Shown here in pieces: positions 43,289 through 52,660 of a stretch of 64,000 bases of DNA. Source of the stretch: Pollutimonas sp. M17 (GTDB taxonomy: Bacteria; Pseudomonadota; Gammaproteobacteria; Burkholderiales; Burkholderiaceae_B). The stretch lies in assembly GCF_025836975.1 (NCBI RefSeq), contig NZ_CP107548.1, positions 2,294,001 to 2,358,000 on the forward strand, written 5' to 3'. The notes under the pieces were generated by a model, which made no database searches, was not told the origin of the DNA, and was given only the letters and a program-made list of their open reading frames with translations. Positions within the stretch are counted from its first letter, which is position 1. Each line of letters begins with the position of its first letter. The translations under genes and the position numbers were made by a program.

Positions 43289-44911
43289 CTATGCGGCCAG
43301 GCTGCGCACGGCCCTGATCTGACGCGGGGCTCTGTCCTGCGGCAATGCGACCGCCTCGCCGCGGACATCCAACCGGAAGGCACTGATCGCTTCCGTCAGC
43401 TGCGTGGCCTGGCCTTGCAGGCTGCCGGTCGAGGCGGCCGCCTCTTCGACCAGAGAGGCATTCTGGCGCGTCACCTGATCCATCTGCACGATGGCCTGAT
43501 TGACCTGCTCTATGCCCACGCTCTGCTCGTTGCTGGCCATGGATATTTCGCCGACGATATCGGTAACGCGCTTCACGCTCGCCACGACTTCCTGGATGGT
43601 CGTGCCTGCTTCCCCGACCAGCTTGCTGCCCGCTTCCACCTTGCCGACCGCATCATCGATAAGCGCCTTGATTTCCTTGGCCGCCGTCGCGCTGCGCTGT
43701 GCCAGGCTCCGGACTTCGCTGGCAACCACCGCAAACCCCCTGCCCTGCTCGCCGGCACGAGCGGCCTCGACCGCAGCATTCAGGGCCAGGATGTTGGTCT
43801 GGAAGGCGATGCTGTCGATCACGTCGATGATATCGACGATCTTTCCGGCCGAGCTGTTGATGGACTCCATGGTCGCAACGACCTCGCCGGCGGCCCGGCC
43901 GCTTTTCTCGGCAATCTGCGAGGTCGATACCGCCAGTTGATTGGCCAGCTGGGCATTGTCGGCGGTCTGCTTGACCGTGGTGGTCAATTGCTCCATGGCC
44001 GATGCCGTTTCGGTCAGCGAGCTGGATTGCTCTTCGGTGCGTGAAGACAAATCCAGATTGCCCGCGGCGATCTGGCCGGACGCGCTTGCAATGCTGTGCG
44101 CGCCCTCCCGGACGTTGCCCACCAGCCTGGACAGGTTGTCGTTCATTTCATGCAGGGACTGCAGCAGTTGTCCCGTTTCATCGGTGGAATGCGCTTCGAA
44201 CCGGGAAGTCAGGTCGCCTCCGGCGATGTTGCGCGCCACCTGGACGGCGCGCATCAAAGGATGTGTGATTCCCTTTGTCAGGCGCCACGCAAACAGCATC
44301 CCGAACAGCACCACGACCAATGACAGCCCCAGGATGACGCGGCGGCTGGATTGGTTCGACGCCGAAATGGCCTCGGACGTCTTGTCCATGTACTGCCGTT
44401 GGGACTCCACCAGTTCCTCGACCAGGCTCTGGTACTTGCGGGCGCCCGGAATGAACTCGTTTTCAAAGATGCGCTTGGCCTCTTCCGGATTGCCCGCCAC
44501 TTTCTGTCGTGTCATGGCATCGCGCGTGGACAGGTAGATGGCACGCTGATCCATGATTTGCTGGAACAGCTCCTTTTCCGCATCCGCCTTGAGCAAAGGT
44601 ATTATTTTCTTCTGGAGCTCGGCCGATGCGCTGGTGGCGGCGGCGGTTTCCTTGGAAAAATAGGGCCCCAGGGACGGATCCGTGCTTTTGGCGATGGCGA
44701 TCGTGCGATTGACGCCATTGGTCAGGTTGCGATACCAGTCGCTGATCATCCGCTCTTTGGCCAGCGGCACTTCCATCATCTGCTGGTTGGCGGCATGCAA
44801 GGCCTGCAATTGCCAGATGCCCAGCCCTCCCGTCAGGACGGCCAGTGCCAGCACAATGCCAAAGCCCAGCGCCAGCCGGTTTCCAATACGCATATTCGTT
44901 AAAAAGTTCAT
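43289..44911 (-). CDS. methyl-accepting chemotaxis protein
   Basis: 540 aa. TM1 (about 11-33), periplasmic four-helix-bundle sensor (about 34-190, typical of Tar/4HB ligand domains), TM2 (about 193-212), HAMP (about 213-265) and a cytoplasmic signalling domain with the hairpin tip [20 protein letters not shown] (about 386-405). Ligand unknown. It lies alone, away from any che genes, and converges with gph. Confidence 0.93.
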   Translation of the reverse strand: MNFLTNMRIGNRLALGFGIVLALAVLTGGLGIWQLQALHAANQQMMEVPLAKERMISDWYRNLTNGVNRTIAIAKSTDPSLGPYFSKETAAATSASAELQKKIIPLLKADAEKELFQQIMDQRAIYLSTRDAMTRQKVAGNPEEAKRIFENEFIPGARKYQSLVEELVESQRQYMDKTSEAISASNQSSRRVILGLSLVVVLFGMLFAWRLTKGITHPLMRAVQVARNIAGGDLTSRFEAHSTDETGQLLQSLHEMNDNLSRLVGNVREGAHSIASASGQIAAGNLDLSSRTEEQSSSLTETASAMEQLTTTVKQTADNAQLANQLAVSTSQIAEKSGRAAGEVVATMESINSSAGKIVDIIDVIDSIAFQTNILALNAAVEAARAGEQGRGFAVVASEVRSLAQRSATAAKEIKALIDDAVGKVEAGSKLVGEAGTTIQEVVASVKRVTDIVGEISMASNEQSVGIEQVNQAIVQMDQVTRQNASLVEEAAASTGSLQGQATQLTEAISAFRLDVRGEAVALPQDRAPRQIRAVRSLAA

Positions 44912-45141
44912 TTTCCGGTATTTCCGAGGAATCATGGTTACAGGGACGCACCCGCTGGAAGACCTGGCGCGCATCAGTAGACCGATTCCAGGGAAAACCC
45001 TTAGTTGCGCCGGATTAACGGCGGAATATGAAGGCTCTTTAGGCAGGAATTTCAAATAAAAGCGTATCTGGCCCGGCGGACGTCGGGCACAGGGATTGCT
45101 GTCCACGGTGGACGCATGCCGTTGACGGGGGATAGACTGAT

Positions 45142-45672
45142 ATGGCTTGGCAAACACTATTTGGCGAACGGGCGACAACCAAGATCGCCGCAATCTTCGA
45201 TACCGAAAGCGGGGCGGCATCCGCAGCGGCAACGCTGCATTCCGCCGTCGGCTTGCACACGACGCAATTGCGCCTGGTCAAGCCTTATGAGAAAGGCTAT
45301 TCAAAGAAGCTGGAGCCCGAATCGCGCGGCATTGTGCGAACGGCCGTGCGCGCGCACCTGATTCTGGGCGCCGCCGGCGCCGTCGCCGGCGCGATCCTCT
45401 GGTGCGTGCTATATGCCCTCGAGCTGCCGGCCATCGTTTCATCGCCCCGTGCCAGCGCCGGCGCCATTCTTTTCTTCTCCGTCATCGGCGGCATGCTGCT
45501 GGGCGGGCTGATAACGGCCAGGCCCGATCACCAGTTGGTGATCCAGCGGGTACAGGAAGCCACCCAGGACGGCCGCTGGTCGCTGGTGGTGCATCCGCGC
45601 AGCCCGCGCCAGTGCGATGCGGTCATGGACACGCTTGCCCGCCTGGGGCCTGAAATCGTACGCAGCGTCTGA
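45142..45672 (+). CDS. hypothetical protein with two glycine-rich TM helices
   Basis: Not recognised. 176 aa. An N-terminal soluble domain (about 1-70, [19 protein letters not shown]) reminiscent of stress-protein or DUF1269-like folds, then two glycine-zipper helices [19 protein letters not shown] (72-90) and [19 protein letters not shown] (106-124), and a C-terminal soluble part. Positioned between the chemotaxis receptor and an alpha/beta hydrolase. Confidence 0.6.
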   Translation: MAWQTLFGERATTKIAAIFDTESGAASAAATLHSAVGLHTTQLRLVKPYEKGYSKKLEPESRGIVRTAVRAHLILGAAGAVAGAILWCVLYALELPAIVSSPRASAGAILFFSVIGGMLLGGLITARPDHQLVIQRVQEATQDGRWSLVVHPRSPRQCDAVMDTLARLGPEIVRSV

Positions 45673-45840
45673 CAGCGGCCTGCGAGGCATAGCCCCGACC
45701 GTACCGTTCTCCCGATCGGGTCGCTTCAAGACATATCATCAAAAGAATCCCCGATGCCTTCCCGGTGAGTTGCCTGCTATGCTTTGAGACGCTGCATAAG
45801 CCTCGGAGGGCTGTTTGCATGCGCCACCAAGGAAGCCATA

Positions 45841-47064
45841 ATGAGCGAGACACTAAAGCGCGGCCGGACCCGTGTTCGGGGGTTCAACGATCCGGAAATG
45901 GATTTCCAGCTGATGCGCCAGCTGGGCGTGTCGCGTTACGGAGGCTCGTCCGTCGGCGAATGCCTGGCATTGGCCCAAAGCATACCGGATGCCGATCCCG
46001 ATGCCTGGGTCAGCGCCTTCGCCCAGGCCGGCGAGCGCCAGTCGGTCGATGCAAGCGCCAGGTTGGCGCGCGGCCATCGCGTCAGCGCCAGCCAGCAATA
46101 TCTGCTCGCCAGCAACAGCTACCGTGCGGCCGAGTACTACTGCGGCATGGCCGACCCCAAGCATGGGCAATACGGCCTGCTCAGCCGGCAGGCCTTTCTT
46201 GCCGCCATGCAGTGCGCAGGCCGGGATTGCGCCGAGGTCTGGATCGAGCTGGACGGCCAGAAGCTGCCCGCCTACCACATCCGCAATCCGCAGCGCTCCA
46301 CGGGCCGCACACTGATGATCATCAGCGGTTTCGACGGGACACTGGAAGAAACCTATATGGCCCACGGCCTGGCGGCGCTGGAGCGCGGCCGCGATCTGTT
46401 CCTGTTTACGGGGCCTGGACAAATGGACACGCTGCGCTTCAATCCCGGCAGCCATTTTGTGCCGGATTTCGAACGCGCCGGCCGCGCGGCGGTCGACCAT
46501 CTGCTGGCGCAACCCGATACCGCTCCCGACGCCCTGGCCCTGATGGGCATCAGCTTCGGCGGTTATTTCGCCTTGCGCATCGCGGCGGCCGACAGCCGGA
46601 TCAAAGCTTTGATCCTCAATTCCCCGATCAGCGATCTGCATGCTTATATGAGCTCTTTCGTCGGATTCGATCCGGCGCAGATGCCGGACCCGGACGATTT
46701 CGGACCAGGCGATATCGACATGCTGCCCCCGGAAGCAATGAACGCCCAGACACGCGAAATGGCGCGCAACCTGATGCTCCGCTTCGGGCAGGCAAGCTTC
46801 AAGCAGACATACGTGGCCATGCGCGAGTTCCGGGTGCCCGATGAGGCCTTGGCCCGCATCGCATGCCCGGTGCTGGCCCTGGCGGGCGAAGGCGAGGGCG
46901 CCGAACCCTTGCGGCAGTGGCGGCACGTGCGGGAGCACGTTTCAGGACCGGTGGGGTACTACTGCTTTACCGCCCAAGAAGGCGCGGATGGACATTGCCA
47001 GACGGGCAACCTGGCGTTCTCGGCGGCGGTGTCCATGGACTGGCTGGACGAGACCCTGCCCTGA
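45841..47064 (+). CDS. alpha/beta hydrolase, FrsA/dipeptidyl-peptidase-like
   Basis: 407 aa from the ATG at 45841. An N-terminal helical cap (about 1-140) and a C-terminal hydrolase domain with nucleophile serine in LMGISFGGYFALRIA (about 234-248), acid loop LALAGEGEGAEPLRQW and base near GADGHCQTG (H about 389). The layout resembles the 2,6-dihydroxypseudooxynicotine-hydrolase/FrsA group. Substrate unknown. Confidence 0.75.
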   Translation: MSETLKRGRTRVRGFNDPEMDFQLMRQLGVSRYGGSSVGECLALAQSIPDADPDAWVSAFAQAGERQSVDASARLARGHRVSASQQYLLASNSYRAAEYYCGMADPKHGQYGLLSRQAFLAAMQCAGRDCAEVWIELDGQKLPAYHIRNPQRSTGRTLMIISGFDGTLEETYMAHGLAALERGRDLFLFTGPGQMDTLRFNPGSHFVPDFERAGRAAVDHLLAQPDTAPDALALMGISFGGYFALRIAAADSRIKALILNSPISDLHAYMSSFVGFDPAQMPDPDDFGPGDIDMLPPEAMNAQTREMARNLMLRFGQASFKQTYVAMREFRVPDEALARIACPVLALAGEGEGAEPLRQWRHVREHVSGPVGYYCFTAQEGADGHCQTGNLAFSAAVSMDWLDETLP

Positions 47065-47079
47065 TCGATGCCAGCCTGG

Positions 47080-47337
47080 TCACCAACCTGAACGCAGCCG
47101 CGCGGCCTGGGCCTGATTCAGGCGTCTTGCCTCCTCTTCGGCATAGTCCCGTTCCCCTTGCTCATACCGCCCTTCATGCATGCAGCTGCTGCGATTCCAG
47201 GCGCATGCGCCGCTGCCCGAGGATGCGGCGCCCGCACGCGGGCTGGAATCCGACCCTAGATCGAGTACGGAGCACCCGGAAACAAGCGCGGCAAGAAACA
47301 GCGCGATGCCGCATCGGTTCAATGTTTGAATGGACAT
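47080..47337 (-). CDS. small lipoprotein, unknown function
   Basis: 85 aa. Lipoprotein signal with LAALVSGC (Cys at 22), a Ser/Gly-rich stretch and a charged C-terminus (GRYEQGERDYAEEEARRLNQ). Two further cysteines (about 45 and 52). Converges with the hydrolase gene. Not recognised. Confidence 0.6.
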   Translation of the reverse strand: MSIQTLNRCGIALFLAALVSGCSVLDLGSDSSPRAGAASSGSGACAWNRSSCMHEGRYEQGERDYAEEEARRLNQAQAARLRSGW

Positions 47338-47668
47338 TTTCCTGGCCCTGCAGAAATGCTATGGGCCTTTTATAGCACGCTACACGCCCCTTTACTGGTA
47401 ACAAAAAATGCACGCCAACCGTCGGCGGCAGGATCACCGCCCAGCCCGACAAGGATTCGGTCAGTCCGGGCAACAAAGATCTGACGGGCGTTGTCAGACT
47501 GCACCGCAAGCGCCATCTTGCAGTAAAGATAAATTTGTCATCAGAGTTGAAGGACATCAACAATATTTTGGAGAGCATGGGCTTGTGTTGCCTGCAACCA
47601 CCGTGATCCAAGCGCCTCTTCATGTCTTGCATCAACCTCGCTTCGGCGGGCTCTCTTTTGCACGTTTC

Positions 47669-47689
47669 AGCCCCGAAGGGGCTTTTTTT
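47669..47689 (+). terminator. strong orphan terminator
   Basis: AGCCCC-GAA-GGGGCT followed by seven T's. No gene on the plus strand ends just upstream, apart from the distant hydrolase gene (47064). Confidence 0.85.
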
Positions 47690-47755
47690 CGGCTGTTTCT
47701 TGCCCAGCCGGGAAGTCTGGAGGACACAGCTCGCATAGCTAACCCAGGCACCCTG

Positions 47756-47780
47756 AAAGGGCCGATATTTCTATCGGCCC
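47756..47780 (-). terminator. hairpin after the DedA-family gene
   Basis: Stem GGGCCGATA / TATCGGCCC with a 4-nt loop; the minus strand continues TTTC. About 60 bp past the DedA-family stop. Confidence 0.6.
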
Positions 47781-47841
47781 CGTCTACGTTGTAGCGTTAA
47801 ACATGAGTTGGCCAGAAATACAGCTTAAGCTGTCGCCAAAG

Positions 47842-48525
47842 CTATGGTTCCTCATCGGCAACGGTTTGCCGCAGCATTGAAATCGTACTGAGCGGTGCGA
47901 GTTTGATGAGCGGAGCGGCTCTGTGCCGGCTCTGCCATCGTGCTGCTATATAAGCAAGAACGATGAAGATCATCGCGATGGCACCAAGATATGCAAAACG
48001 AGTCAAGAGCGCCAGCGCTTGTGAAACGGTGTCCTGGAAGATATATCCCAAAGCCAGCGCGGAGCCGGCCCAGATCATGGAACCCATCGCGTCGTAAGCA
48101 AGGAACTTTCGCAAGCTTGTCCTGTTCGCCCCTGCAAGCAGTGTCGTCATTGCGCCGGCGCCCGGTAAAAACTTTGCAATCAATAATGTGTTAAGCCCAT
48201 GTTTTCGATAAAAACCGGCGCTACGCATGACACACACTTCCGGTGACATGGACAGATGGCAGATTCTACGCGTCAATGTGCTACCGAACCGGCGGCCCAT
48301 CCAGTACCACACGAGGTCGGCCGAAAGGCAGGCGAGAACAGCCATACCGAATATCTCGCAAAGTAAGGCGGCGTCAGCCAGGGTTGCCGGGAGCGAGCCG
48401 GCGACAATTAGTGAGGGATAGGCAGGCATAGGCAAACCGATCTGCTCCAGAAAAACCGTTGCGAACAAAAGTAGCTCGGTGTGCTCTTCGAAGGCCACCC
48501 GCACTAAATGAAGCAAATAGTCCAT
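47842..48525 (-). CDS. DedA-family membrane protein
   Basis: 227 aa. ATVFLEQIGLPMPAYPSLIVAGS (in parts, about 22-44), the YWMGRRFG segment (about 74-81), and the FAKFLPGAG-like AKFLPGAGAMTTLLAGANR (about 117-135) mark a DedA/SNARE-associated protein. Members move polyprenyl or phosphatidyl lipids across the inner membrane. Compared with core genes the GC content is moderate. Confidence 0.88.
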   Translation of the reverse strand: MDYLLHLVRVAFEEHTELLLFATVFLEQIGLPMPAYPSLIVAGSLPATLADAALLCEIFGMAVLACLSADLVWYWMGRRFGSTLTRRICHLSMSPEVCVMRSAGFYRKHGLNTLLIAKFLPGAGAMTTLLAGANRTSLRKFLAYDAMGSMIWAGSALALGYIFQDTVSQALALLTRFAYLGAIAMIFIVLAYIAARWQSRHRAAPLIKLAPLSTISMLRQTVADEEP

Positions 48526-49069
48526 GAAGTTGTCTCCGTTTGATCTTCCTATGTAAAGCCAATTCTAGAGAGTCGCTTCATCACGCGGTAGGCTTGAAGA
48601 AGGTCCCACTATATTGCCCTCCGGACATCAATCGAAGCGCGTCATCATCTTGCTGAACTGCTTATCTACTCGAGACGAATCGTTGGCGTTGTAGATATGC
48701 CTACCCTCAGTTTCGCTGCCGAAGGTTGACCGGGATTGATACGAATGCGCACAGGCAACGCTGTACTACCTTCGTGAAGTTGCCTGTGGCATTGTGTGGG
48801 GCAATAGGGACATGGCTGACTCCGCCGGCCGGCCCCAGACTGTCTAGGGTTCGTTTCCGCTGCACTTCGGACTGCTGTAGAGTCTGCACCGTTCCCGAAC
48901 CTTCAACCCACATGACGGCCCTATTTGGTGCGCATAGGGCAACACTGTGAGCATATTTGCAGGCCTACCGTCACACACCATTGCTACCTACCATGATGAC
49001 ACACGGCCTTCTGCCGTGATCAGTGTCCTGTAAACCAGGGCGCTCCCCCAATCGTCCTCTGGAGCAATC
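48526..49069. other. 544-bp region without a gene
   Basis: No coding frame is convincing on either strand. A short hairpin CACGGC-CTTCT-GCCGTG occurs at 49003-49019, and CGTCACA at 48969-48975 resembles an ECF41 -35 but lacks a matching -10. The promoter of the AhpD-like gene must lie here. Confidence 0.45.
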
Positions 49070-49549
49070 ATGACACACCGTATCAATTACATTCAACAAT
49101 CGCCTGAACTATTCAAGGCGTTCATGCAGTTCAGCAACGCCCTGAAGAACACCGCAATCGAAGAGTCAATTCGCGATCTGGTATCGATTCGCGCCTCTCA
49201 GCTGAACGGCTGCAGCTTCTGCCTCGATATGCATGTGAAGGAAGCGCGTATCCACGGCGAACGAGAACTTCGTATTCATCATTTGACAGCATGGCGCGAA
49301 TCCACACTCTTTGAGCCCCGTGAACGCGCAGCGCTTGCTTGGACCGAAGTCCTGACGAAACTACCTGAACATGGCGTCTCCGACGAAATCTACGATCGAG
49401 TGCGCACTCAATTAAGCGAAAAGGAGCTTTCCGACCTGACGTTCGATGTGATGGCCATCAACGCATGGAATCGCGCAAACGTTGCGTTTAAAACTGTCCC
49501 GGGTTCGGCTGATAAGGCTTTCGGATTGGACAAAGCCAACCTCGCCTGA
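49070..49549 (+). CDS. carboxymuconolactone decarboxylase/AhpD-like protein
   Basis: 159 aa. AhpD-type redox motif in ASQLNGCSFCLDMHVKEAR: C48, C51 and H55. This is the alkylhydroperoxidase-like core, so peroxide or thiol chemistry is more likely than lactone decarboxylation. Upstream of an MBL-fold gene on the same strand, 73 bp apart. This family is one of the standard companions of ECF41 sigma factors, one of which lies 4.4 kb away. Confidence 0.88.
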   Translation: MTHRINYIQQSPELFKAFMQFSNALKNTAIEESIRDLVSIRASQLNGCSFCLDMHVKEARIHGERELRIHHLTAWRESTLFEPRERAALAWTEVLTKLPEHGVSDEIYDRVRTQLSEKELSDLTFDVMAINAWNRANVAFKTVPGSADKAFGLDKANLA

Positions 49550-49622
49550 ACGGCGACCTGTTCCCAGTCGCCCCACTGGCTTGCATTCCGGGGCATCGAA
49601 AAACCTATTTGGAGATTTAATC

Positions 49623-50543
49623 ATGCTTAGTTTAGACGACACCCTTGCTCCCGACAGTGTGGATACCGCTGATCTGGTGCCATCACGTTACGCAGTGCAG
49701 ATCGGCAACATTGACGTATTGGTGATCAGCGATGGAGTTCTACCGCTTCCCACCGCAATGCTCGGACATAATGCAGATCCCGTCGACCGGGCAGCCTGGA
49801 TGGAAGACATGTTCTTGCCGCCGGACGCGTTCGATTGGGCACTGAACGTGGTCGTGGTACGCAGTGGCGAGCAAGTCATACTAATCGATGCTGGACTGGG
49901 GTCGGACCCCGACTTGCAGCTACCCCGTGCAGGGCAGACAGTAAAACGGCTGCAGTCCGCAGGCATCAATCTTGCCAGCGTGACCGATGTGGTACTCACT
50001 CATATGCATATGGATCACATCGGTGGACTACTTGTCGAAGGTGTGAAGGATCAACTGCGCCCCGACCTGCGTATCCATGTGGCGGCCGCCGAGGTAAAGT
50101 TTTGGGAGTCGCCCGACTTCTCCCTTACTTCGATGCCGACTGGGTTCCCCGATGCGCTTCGATCAACCGCGACGCGGTTCATAAAGGAGTACGGCAGCTA
50201 CTTGCGACCGTTCGAGGACGAATACGAGGTAGCCCCGGGGGTGGTAGCCCGACGTACGGGTGGTCATACCCCAGGGCACGTCGTAGTTCGTGTAGCGTCC
50301 GACGGTGAGGGATTAACCTTCGCCGGCGACGCCGTGTTTACAGTTGGATTCGACCATCCCGACTGGTACAACGGCTTCGAACATGATCCTGAGGAAGCAG
50401 CTCGCGTTCGACGTGGCCTCTTACAGGAAGTCGCGACATCCGGCGAGTTGCTGGTGGCAACTCACCTGCCGTTTCCATCCGTTGGTCGAGTGGCGGTCGA
50501 CGGCGACGCCTTCCGTTGGGTACCCGTCTTCTGGGACTACTGA
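49623..50543 (+). CDS. MBL-fold metallo-hydrolase
   Basis: 306 aa from the ATG at 49623 (GGAG 8 nt upstream). Zinc motif LTHMHMDHIGG (H127, H129, D131, H132), RRTGGHTPGHVVV for the next histidine, FAGDAVFTVG and VATHLPFPSVG for the remaining ligands. The fold is that of lactonases and related hydrolases; substrate unknown. Probably cotranscribed with the AhpD-like gene and the micro-ORF that follows. Confidence 0.87.
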   Translation: MLSLDDTLAPDSVDTADLVPSRYAVQIGNIDVLVISDGVLPLPTAMLGHNADPVDRAAWMEDMFLPPDAFDWALNVVVVRSGEQVILIDAGLGSDPDLQLPRAGQTVKRLQSAGINLASVTDVVLTHMHMDHIGGLLVEGVKDQLRPDLRIHVAAAEVKFWESPDFSLTSMPTGFPDALRSTATRFIKEYGSYLRPFEDEYEVAPGVVARRTGGHTPGHVVVRVASDGEGLTFAGDAVFTVGFDHPDWYNGFEHDPEEAARVRRGLLQEVATSGELLVATHLPFPSVGRVAVDGDAFRWVPVFWDY

Positions 50544-50594
50544 CCACTTGTCAAGTCTGGCCCGAGCAATCGGGCTTTCTCTTTGGAGGATTTT

Positions 50595-50669
50595 ATGGCT
50601 ATCCTAAAACAAGCCGCGTTCACCCTTGTGATGATCGTAGGCATACCGTTCTTCATCCCAGAGCATTAG
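50595..50669 (+). CDS. 24-aa putative membrane micro-protein
   Basis: A 24-codon frame, MAILKQAAFTLV then MIVGIPFFIPEH, with an optimal GGAGG located 6 nt before the ATG. The hydrophobic central part (about 7-21) would fit a single short membrane helix. It lies 51 bp after the MBL-fold gene. The ribosome site and the sequence character argue for translation, but length alone gives no proof. Confidence 0.45.
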   Translation: MAILKQAAFTLVMIVGIPFFIPEH

Positions 50670-50714
50670 GCCGCCTTGACATAATGTAATAGTTTGAAAA
50701 AACAAGACTGGCAG

Positions 50715-50741
50715 CGTCACACGAGGCAGTATTCATACGTC
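50715..50741 (+). promoter_or_regulatory. candidate ECF41-type promoter
   Basis: CGTCACA at 50715-50721, 16 nt, then CGTC at 50738-50741. The published ECF41 consensus, as I recall it, is TGTCACA near -35 and CGTC near -10. It would give a start about 10 nt before the LysR ATG at 50751, i.e. almost no leader. Confidence 0.35.
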
Positions 50742-50759
50742 TAGTCAGGTATGAATACT
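50728..50759. promoter_or_regulatory. inverted repeat over the LysR start codon
   Basis: Perfect 11-bp arms AGTATTCATAC (50728-50738) and GTATGAATACT (50749-50759), 10 nt apart. The right arm contains the LysR ATG and the left arm overlaps the candidate -10. This is a likely operator for autorepression. Confidence 0.55.
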
Positions 50760-51773
50760 CACGCTTTCCTCTCCACATCGCATGAGCAGCCGCGCCGTCC
50801 GCTTATCGGGGCGGCCGACTCACTCGCCAATACCTTCGTCACTAGTTATGCGGGTGTTATTGCATTTCTGGCCGTCGCCAATGAAGGCAGCTTCTCGCGT
50901 GCAAGTGAACGTCTGGGCATCGGACGCTCGGCGGTGAGCCGCAGCGTGCAAAAGCTTGAGGCACAGCTGGACGCTCGTTTATTTCACCGCACGACGCGCA
51001 GTACATCATTAACCCGCGAAGGCGAACTATTCTACGAAAACTGCCAGCCAGGCGTGATACGTATCGTGCGGGCGCTGGAGGACATGCGTGAACTGCGAAA
51101 CGGCCCGCCAAGGGGGCACCTACGCATTCACTCGACGCTCGGCTTCGGGCGCAAGGTAATTGCTCCGCTGCTACAAAGCTTTCATGCACAGTACCCTGAT
51201 ATCACGCTGGAGCTTCTGCTGGACGACCGTCCTGCTGATTTCACCGCAGACCGTATCGACGTATCGTTTCGCGACGGCCGAATGGAAAACTGCGATATCG
51301 TAGCTCGCCAGTTGATTCCAATGCAGATGATCGTATGTGCTTCGCCTGGGTATGCGGCAGCCTATGACCTACCGCGCCATATCGATGATCTGGGTGAACA
51401 TCACTGCATTAACTTTTGCACGACCTTGGGGCGTGCCAGAGAATGGGAGTTCAAGATCGATGGCTATGCCCAGAGATATGTTCCGTCCGCCCACCATACG
51501 TTCAATGATTTGGATCTGATTTTACAAGCGGTACTGAACGACCAGGGCATCGCACAACTTCCTGCTTACCTGGTATGCGACCTGCTCAATGACCGAAAAC
51601 TGGTCGCTTGCCTGGCACAGTATGCTCCCGACGATGGCGGCCACTACCTATGCTATCTAAGTCGCAAACAGCTTCCTGCCAGAATTCGTGTATTCGTTGA
51701 CTACATCACCGAACAAATTCGTTCGCTCGATATCCAATGCCTGACTACGCTGGTGAACGTGGCTGCGGCCTGA
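50751..51773 (+). CDS. LysR-family transcriptional regulator
   Basis: 340 aa. About 34 residues precede the winged helix-turn-helix (VIAFLAVANEGSFSRASERL to LFHRTTRSTSLTREGE, about 36-93), an unusual N-terminal extension for LysR proteins; no internal start codon gives the normal length. The substrate-binding domain follows (about 120-320). A weak AGG is the only ribosome site. Probably controls the NmrA-like gene 112 bp downstream or the cluster upstream. Confidence 0.85.
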   Translation: MNTHAFLSTSHEQPRRPLIGAADSLANTFVTSYAGVIAFLAVANEGSFSRASERLGIGRSAVSRSVQKLEAQLDARLFHRTTRSTSLTREGELFYENCQPGVIRIVRALEDMRELRNGPPRGHLRIHSTLGFGRKVIAPLLQSFHAQYPDITLELLLDDRPADFTADRIDVSFRDGRMENCDIVARQLIPMQMIVCASPGYAAAYDLPRHIDDLGEHHCINFCTTLGRAREWEFKIDGYAQRYVPSAHHTFNDLDLILQAVLNDQGIAQLPAYLVCDLLNDRKLVACLAQYAPDDGGHYLCYLSRKQLPARIRVFVDYITEQIRSLDIQCLTTLVNVAAA

Positions 51774-51885
51774 CGAACCCTCCATTGATGCGCTCAATGC
51801 AACACCATGAGTCCGCTTTCGGCTCTACCGCATGTCCGGGCTCAACCCTACAATTTTCATATCCACCTACATCCAGGAGAATGCT

Positions 51886-52641
51886 ATGAAAATCGTTGTC
51901 ATTGGAGGCACCGGCCTCATCGGCAGCAAAGTGGTCGAAATATTAAAGGCGCAGGGACATGAGGTTATTGCCGCAGCTCCTGCAACAGGCATCAATACCA
52001 TCACCGGTGAGGGTCTATCGCAAGCCATGGCAGGCACCTCTGTTGTCGTGGATCTTGCCAACTCCCCATCGTTCGCCGACGAAGATGTACTGGAGTTCTT
52101 TGAAACCTCTGGTCGCAATATCTTCGCCGCCGAAATTGCGGCCGGGGTACAACATCACGTTGCCCTGTCTGTTGTAGGAACGGACCGCCTGGCACAAAGC
52201 GGCTATTTCCGCGGAAAAATAGCGCAAGAGAAACTCATACGAGAGTCAGGCGTGCCATATACCATCGTTCACTCAACACAATTTTTCGAATTTCTCGGCG
52301 GCATTGCGCAGGCAGGCAGCTCAGGAGAAGCGGTTCGGATATCACCTGCGTTCTTCCAGCCGATTTCTTCGAGTGACGTCGCAGCGGCGGTAGCGGATTA
52401 CGCAATTGGTGCTCCCTGCAATGGCATAGTCGAGATTGCTGGCCCAGAGCGTGTAAAGCTCTCTGACCTGGTCCAACGTTACCTGAAGGCAATCTCTGAT
52501 TCGCGTAGCGTGGTAGAAGATGAACACGCTCTCTATTTCGGTGCGGAGCTTAAAAACGACACGCTGATGCCCAAGGCCAACCCCCGCCTTGGCGCCGTGA
52601 ACTTTGATACATGGCTTGCCCAGTCGCACGTATCGAAATAG
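51886..52641 (+). CDS. NmrA-like NAD(P)-binding epimerase
   Basis: 251 aa. Rossmann motif GGTGLIG (7-13) with MKIVVIGGTGLIGSKVVEIL; a PTIVHSTQFFEFL-type segment (VPYTIVHSTQFFEFLGGIA, about 125-143) and SSSDVAAAVADYAIG mark the atypical SDR/NmrA family. AGGAGA upstream supports the start. Followed 19 bp later by the Ohr-type gene. Epimerase-type genes of this sort are regular ECF41 partners. Confidence 0.8.
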   Translation: MKIVVIGGTGLIGSKVVEILKAQGHEVIAAAPATGINTITGEGLSQAMAGTSVVVDLANSPSFADEDVLEFFETSGRNIFAAEIAAGVQHHVALSVVGTDRLAQSGYFRGKIAQEKLIRESGVPYTIVHSTQFFEFLGGIAQAGSSGEAVRISPAFFQPISSSDVAAAVADYAIGAPCNGIVEIAGPERVKLSDLVQRYLKAISDSRSVVEDEHALYFGAELKNDTLMPKANPRLGAVNFDTWLAQSHVSK

Positions 52642-52660
52642 GTGACAAGCTCAGCACGTT

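Larger units (their letters stand above)
47338..47841. other. intergenic region with two terminators, no convincing gene
   Basis: 504 bp. The plus strand carries a strong terminator at 47669-47689 with nothing annotated upstream of it, so a small RNA may end there. A second hairpin at 47756-47780 can end the leftward DedA-type transcript. A plus-strand open frame across the region has no coding character. Confidence 0.5.

Noticed and set aside
47408-47794. Plus-strand frame between two terminators
   Set aside because: It runs through a strong terminator hairpin and has no coding character.
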